16,359 bases of DNA from assembly GCF_040289485.1 (NCBI RefSeq), contig NZ_PSLG01000049.1, positions 1 through 16,359 of the forward strand. The letters run 5' to 3'. Shown here one piece after another: positions 14,022-16,359 of this stretch. Under the pieces are notes generated by a model. The model had not been told where the DNA came from, did no database searches, and saw only the letters and a list, made by a program, of their open reading frames with translations. This DNA is from Thermoflexus sp040289485. GTDB taxonomy: Bacteria; Chloroflexota; Anaerolineae; Thermoflexales; Thermoflexaceae. A program made the translations under genes and the position numbers. Each line of letters starts with the position of its first letter. Position 1 is the stretch's first letter.

Positions 14022-14045
14022 GGGGACGATCGCGACCTCCTGCCC

Positions 14046-14084
14046 GCCACGGGGGGGCATGTCGCGGAACAGCCGCTCCGTGGC
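14046..14084 (+). other. Possible structured region in the 149-bp gap after apgM
   Basis: GCCACGG (14046-14052) pairs with CCGTGGC (14078-14084). Inside this is GCGG-AACAG-CCGC (14064-14076), and outside it GACGAT (14025-14030) can pair with ATCGTC (14087-14092). The nested arms suggest a branched hairpin after the apgM stop. A short T-rich stretch (catccatttc) follows, so a terminator is possible. The interior loop is lopsided and the case is weak. The rest of the gap holds only the -10-like element at 14136. Confidence 0.3.
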
Positions 14085-14135
14085 TCATCGTCATCCATTT
14101 CACCCCGTGAGAAGGCCCGCCGCCGCGGGTTCCAG

Positions 14136-14141
14136 TAGAAT
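14136..14141 (+). promoter_or_regulatory. Candidate -10 element for the LLM-oxidoreductase operon
   Basis: TAGAAT lies 29 nt before ATG 14171, in the only AT-rich patch of the gap. No clear -35 lies 17 nt upstream, so this is only half a promoter. Confidence 0.35.
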
Positions 14142-14170
14142 ACAAACAAACCCGTGCCGAGGGGGTTCCC

Positions 14171-15166
14171 ATGCCCGAGCGCGTCGCCCTCTACCTTCAG
14201 GACGCCCACGACCTGCGGGAGGCGATGGCATATGTGCGCTACGCTGAGCAGCGGGGGTTCGAGGCCGTCTGGCAAGCGGAATCCCGACTGGTCCGCGACG
14301 CCATCGTCCCCATGGCCGCCTATGCCGCGGTCACCGAGCGCATCAAGGTGGCCTCCGGCGTGATCAACAACTGGACCCGCAACCCGGCCCTGATCGCCGC
14401 CACCTTCCTCACCCTGGACGACCTGGCCCCCAACCGGATCATCCTGGGCATCGGGGCGTGGTGGGATCCGCTGGCCTCTAAGGTGGGCATCCGGCGGGAG
14501 AAGCCCCTGAAAGCCATGCGCGAGGTCGTCACGGTGGTCCGCGACCTCCTGGCCATGAAACGGGTGACCTTCCACGGGGAATTCGTCCATCTGACGGACG
14601 TCGAACTGGACGTGGTCTACGGCCGGCGGGAGCCCCGCAACGTGCCCATCTACATCGGGGCGACGGGGATGCAGATGATGGAACTGGCCGGTGAGATCGC
14701 CGACGGGGTGCTGCTCAACTACCTGGTCTCCCCCAAATACAACGAGGTGGCCCTCCACCACCTGGAGATCGGGGCCCGGCGGGCGGGCCGGCGCCTGGAG
14801 GACATCGACCGGCCGCAACTGGTGGTCTGCTCGGTGGATCACGACCGCCGGAAGGCTCTGGACAGCGCCCGCAAACTGGTCACCCAATATCTGGGCCAGC
14901 AGCCGCACATCATGAAGGCGAGCGGCGTCCCCCAGGAATTGCTGGACGAGATCGGCCGGGTGCTGACGTGGCCGGCCACCCCGGAGCAGATCGAGCGGGC
15001 TATGGAACGGGTCCCCGACGACATCGTCCAGCTCATCACCGCCAGCGGGTCGCCCGAGGAGGTCCGCCGCAAGGTGGACGAATACCGGGCGGCCGGCTGC
15101 ACATGCCCCGTCCTCTACCCGCTGGGCGATGTCCGCCTGATGATCGACATCTTCGCCCAGGCGTGA
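14171..15166 (+). CDS. LLM-class flavin/F420-dependent oxidoreductase
   Basis: A 331-residue luciferase-like TIM-barrel oxidoreductase, probably cytoplasmic. Signs are the N-terminal YVRYAEQRGFEAVWQAES, the conserved barrel phrases RIKVASGVINNWTRNPALIA and LDDLAPNRIILGIGAWWDP, then the long VPIYIGATGMQMMELAGEIA with ADGVLLNYL, and a C-terminal LITASGSPEEVRRKVDEYRA. This pattern is closest to F420-using members such as the methylene-H4MPT reductase (Mer)-like group, though FMN cannot be excluded. ATG 14171 has GAGGGGG 5 nt upstream. It is followed after 7 nt by the shortened hotdog gene and then by the FAD subunit of a molybdenum hydroxylase, so it is the first gene of an operon. The substrate is unknown. 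Confidence 0.87.
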   Translation: MPERVALYLQDAHDLREAMAYVRYAEQRGFEAVWQAESRLVRDAIVPMAAYAAVTERIKVASGVINNWTRNPALIAATFLTLDDLAPNRIILGIGAWWDPLASKVGIRREKPLKAMREVVTVVRDLLAMKRVTFHGEFVHLTDVELDVVYGRREPRNVPIYIGATGMQMMELAGEIADGVLLNYLVSPKYNEVALHHLEIGARRAGRRLEDIDRPQLVVCSVDHDRRKALDSARKLVTQYLGQQPHIMKASGVPQELLDEIGRVLTWPATPEQIERAMERVPDDIVQLITASGSPEEVRRKVDEYRAAGCTCPVLYPLGDVRLMIDIFAQA

Positions 15167-15173
15167 GGCCGCC

Positions 15174-15482
15174 ATGGGGTGGACACCGCAGCCCAATTCC
15201 CGCATGGGCTTCGTCTGCGGCCTCCAAAACCCGGTCGGCCGGAAGGTCCGCTTCTTCGACGACGGGCAGCGCACCGTGCGGGCGGAGGTGGTCCTCACCG
15301 GACAGGCCCTGGGGGCAGGCCCCCGCATCGCCCGGGCCCGCGCGGAGCTGCGCCGGCCGGAGGGGACGCTCTGCGCGGAGGCGGAGGCCCTGCGGGTCCC
15401 CTCTGAGATCCAGGCCACCTTCGAGGCCGAGCGCCCATACGGGCGGGTTGATCCAGAGGAGCCCGACAGCACCGTCGCCTGA
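15174..15482 (+). CDS. Shortened PaaI-like hotdog protein lacking the catalytic middle, possibly a decayed gene
   Basis: 102 residues. The N-terminus (PQPNSRMGFVCGLQNPVGRK, then VRFFDDG) matches what I recall as the start of PaaI-like hotdog thioesterases, which usually begin N-x-x-CFVCG-x-x-NP-x-G and run about 140-160 residues. The C-terminus (IARARAELRRPEGTLCAEAE) matches their last strands. Missing between residues 39 and 41 is the ~50-residue middle with the HGG motif and the central helix (LLDE), where the active site lies. In addition, the first Cys of CFVCG is Gly12. The reading frame is intact, so this looks like an in-frame deletion and not a frameshift. ATG 15174 has GAGG 5 nt upstream. 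If expressed, it could hardly be a working thioesterase. The family reading comes from memory of related sequences. Confidence 0.62.
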   Translation: MGWTPQPNSRMGFVCGLQNPVGRKVRFFDDGQRTVRAEVVLTGQALGAGPRIARARAELRRPEGTLCAEAEALRVPSEIQATFEAERPYGRVDPEEPDSTVA

Positions 15483-15512
15483 ACCCAAACCCCCTCGGAG
15501 GCGGAGCAGACC

Positions 15513-16359
15513 ATGGGCCTCAACCTGCGGGAATACCATCGCCCGAAGACGCTGGCGGAGGCGCTGGCCCTCCTCCAGCGGCCCCACATCCGGACGGTCC
15601 CCATCGGCGGCGGGACCCAGGTCCTGGCCCAGGGCCCTCGGGAGGTGGCGGCCGTCGTCGACCTGCAGGATCTGGGGCTGGCCTTCATCCGGGTGGAGGG
15701 GAACACGTTACGCATCGGCGCCACCACCCCCCTGCAGGCCCTGGTGGAATCGGCGGAGGCCCAAGGCTACGGCGGGGGCATCCTGGTGACGGCCGCCCGA
15801 GAGACAGCGCCGCTGCCGCTGCGGAACCAACGGACGGTGGGAGGATGCCTGGTGGGGGCGACCGGCGAGCAACCCCTGGCCACCGTGATGACCGCCCTGC
15901 AGGCCGAACTGGTGGTCCACGTGGAGCCGGATCGGCCCCGCACCCTGCGCCTGGAGGCGTTCTACGACTACCGGGAGGCCCTCCAGCGCCAGGGGATGAT
16001 CGTGACCGAGGTCCGCCTGCCCCTCTCGGCCGCCCCGATGGGGGCCTCGTTCCACAAAGTGGCCCGCACCCCCGCCGACGCCCCCATCGTGGGGGTGGCG
16101 GCCCGCCTGTTTCGCGGGGTGGACGGCGCCTGCTATGGGGTCTGCATCGCCGTCGGCGGGGTGGCCCCGCGGCCCCTCCGGCTTCCGGAGGCGGAGCGCC
16201 TGCTGGAGGGCCGGCCGCCCACCCCAGAGGCCATCGCCACGACGGCCCGGCAGGCCAAGGCCATGGTGAATCCCCCTGGGGACTTCCGGGGCTCCGCCGA
16301 ATACCGGCGGGAGATGGTGGAGGTCCTGCTGCGGCGGGCGCTGACGGAGGCGGCGGCCG
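15513..16359 (+). CDS. FAD-binding subunit of a xanthine dehydrogenase/CO dehydrogenase-like molybdenum hydroxylase (right end cut)
   Basis: 282 codons are visible from ATG 15513 to the window end with no stop. Family members are about 280-290 residues, so nearly the whole gene is here. The FAD domain shows LREYHRPKTLAEALALLQ, the PIGGGTQVLAQG pyrophosphate loop (about residues 30-41), then LRIGATTPLQALVES, and RNQRTVGGCLVGATGEQP in the place of the usual R-N-x-x-T-x-G-G-N-x-x-x-A motif. The C-terminal domain (ASFHKVARTPADAPIVGVAA, AVGGVAPRPLRLPEAERLLE) is the CO_deh_flav_C type. GGAG is 6 nt upstream of the ATG. The partner [2Fe-2S] and molybdopterin subunits should lie just beyond the right end. 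It sits 30 nt after the hotdog gene in the operon begun at 14171. Confidence 0.85.
   Translation, partial: MGLNLREYHRPKTLAEALALLQRPHIRTVPIGGGTQVLAQGPREVAAVVDLQDLGLAFIRVEGNTLRIGATTPLQALVESAEAQGYGGGILVTAARETAPLPLRNQRTVGGCLVGATGEQPLATVMTALQAELVVHVEPDRPRTLRLEAFYDYREALQRQGMIVTEVRLPLSAAPMGASFHKVARTPADAPIVGVAARLFRGVDGACYGVCIAVGGVAPRPLRLPEAERLLEGRPPTPEAIATTARQAKAMVNPPGDFRGSAEYRREMVEVLLRRALTEAAA

Noticed and set aside
13817..15727. 636-codon minus frame opposite apgM end and the LLM oxidoreductase
   Set aside because: Spans several real plus-strand genes with ribosome sites. Composition is that of a shadow frame.
1..16359. Mobile element, CRISPR, defence system or toxin pair
   Set aside because: I saw no transposase, integrase, direct-repeat array, restriction or nuclease/toxin signature. 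Composition looks even across the window, so no transfer is suggested.

Overview
This window is a very GC-rich, densely coded bacterial chromosome segment. It carries thirteen protein genes (two cut by the window ends), no rRNA or tRNA that I can recognise, and no insertion sequence, phage gene or CRISPR array. The mix of genes looks most like Chloroflexota, probably a thermophilic Anaerolineae/Thermoflexia-type lineage. It includes a FecR-like membrane protein with a beta-rich C-terminus, a large glycosyltransferase with C-terminal beta modules, a four-domain S1 protein, ClpC, an archaeal-type phosphoglycerate mutase, an LLM/F420-type oxidoreductase and a molybdenum-hydroxylase FAD subunit. 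That placement is an inference from gene content, not a database result.

Left part (1-1806, minus strand): a tight operon of acylphosphatase, a membrane-anchored FecR-like protein and a secreted or membrane protein that runs off the left end. Next (1972-3012, plus) is an extended-SDR nucleotide-sugar epimerase/dehydratase. A GC hairpin follows it, and then the best plus-strand promoter in the window (TTGAAG, 17 nt, TATTAT). This promoter starts a three-gene operon (3137-5976): a metallo-beta-lactamase-fold hydrolase with a C-terminal winged-helix region, a small four-helix membrane protein, and a UbiD-family decarboxylase.

Middle part (5993-9899, minus): clpC, with an extended -10 promoter, and the gene for S1, with a near-ideal sigma70 promoter and a clear intrinsic terminator. 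The two are in tandem but look like separate units. They are followed (10016-12277, minus) by a large polytopic glycosyltransferase, which is divergent from the next group.

Right part (12385-16359, plus): a short single-pass membrane protein overlaps the start of an archaeal-type 2,3-bisphosphoglycerate-independent phosphoglycerate mutase. After a gap of about 150 bp come an LLM-class oxidoreductase, a shortened PaaI-like hotdog protein that seems to have lost its catalytic middle, and the FAD-binding subunit of a xanthine dehydrogenase/CO dehydrogenase-like enzyme at the right edge.

I see no strong case for a new multi-gene system. The best leads are the internally deleted hotdog protein, the hydrolase/membrane protein/UbiD operon, the acylphosphatase/FecR-like operon, and a set of perfect GC-rich hairpins in the intergenic gaps. 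The many very long opposite-strand reading frames are side effects of high GC content.
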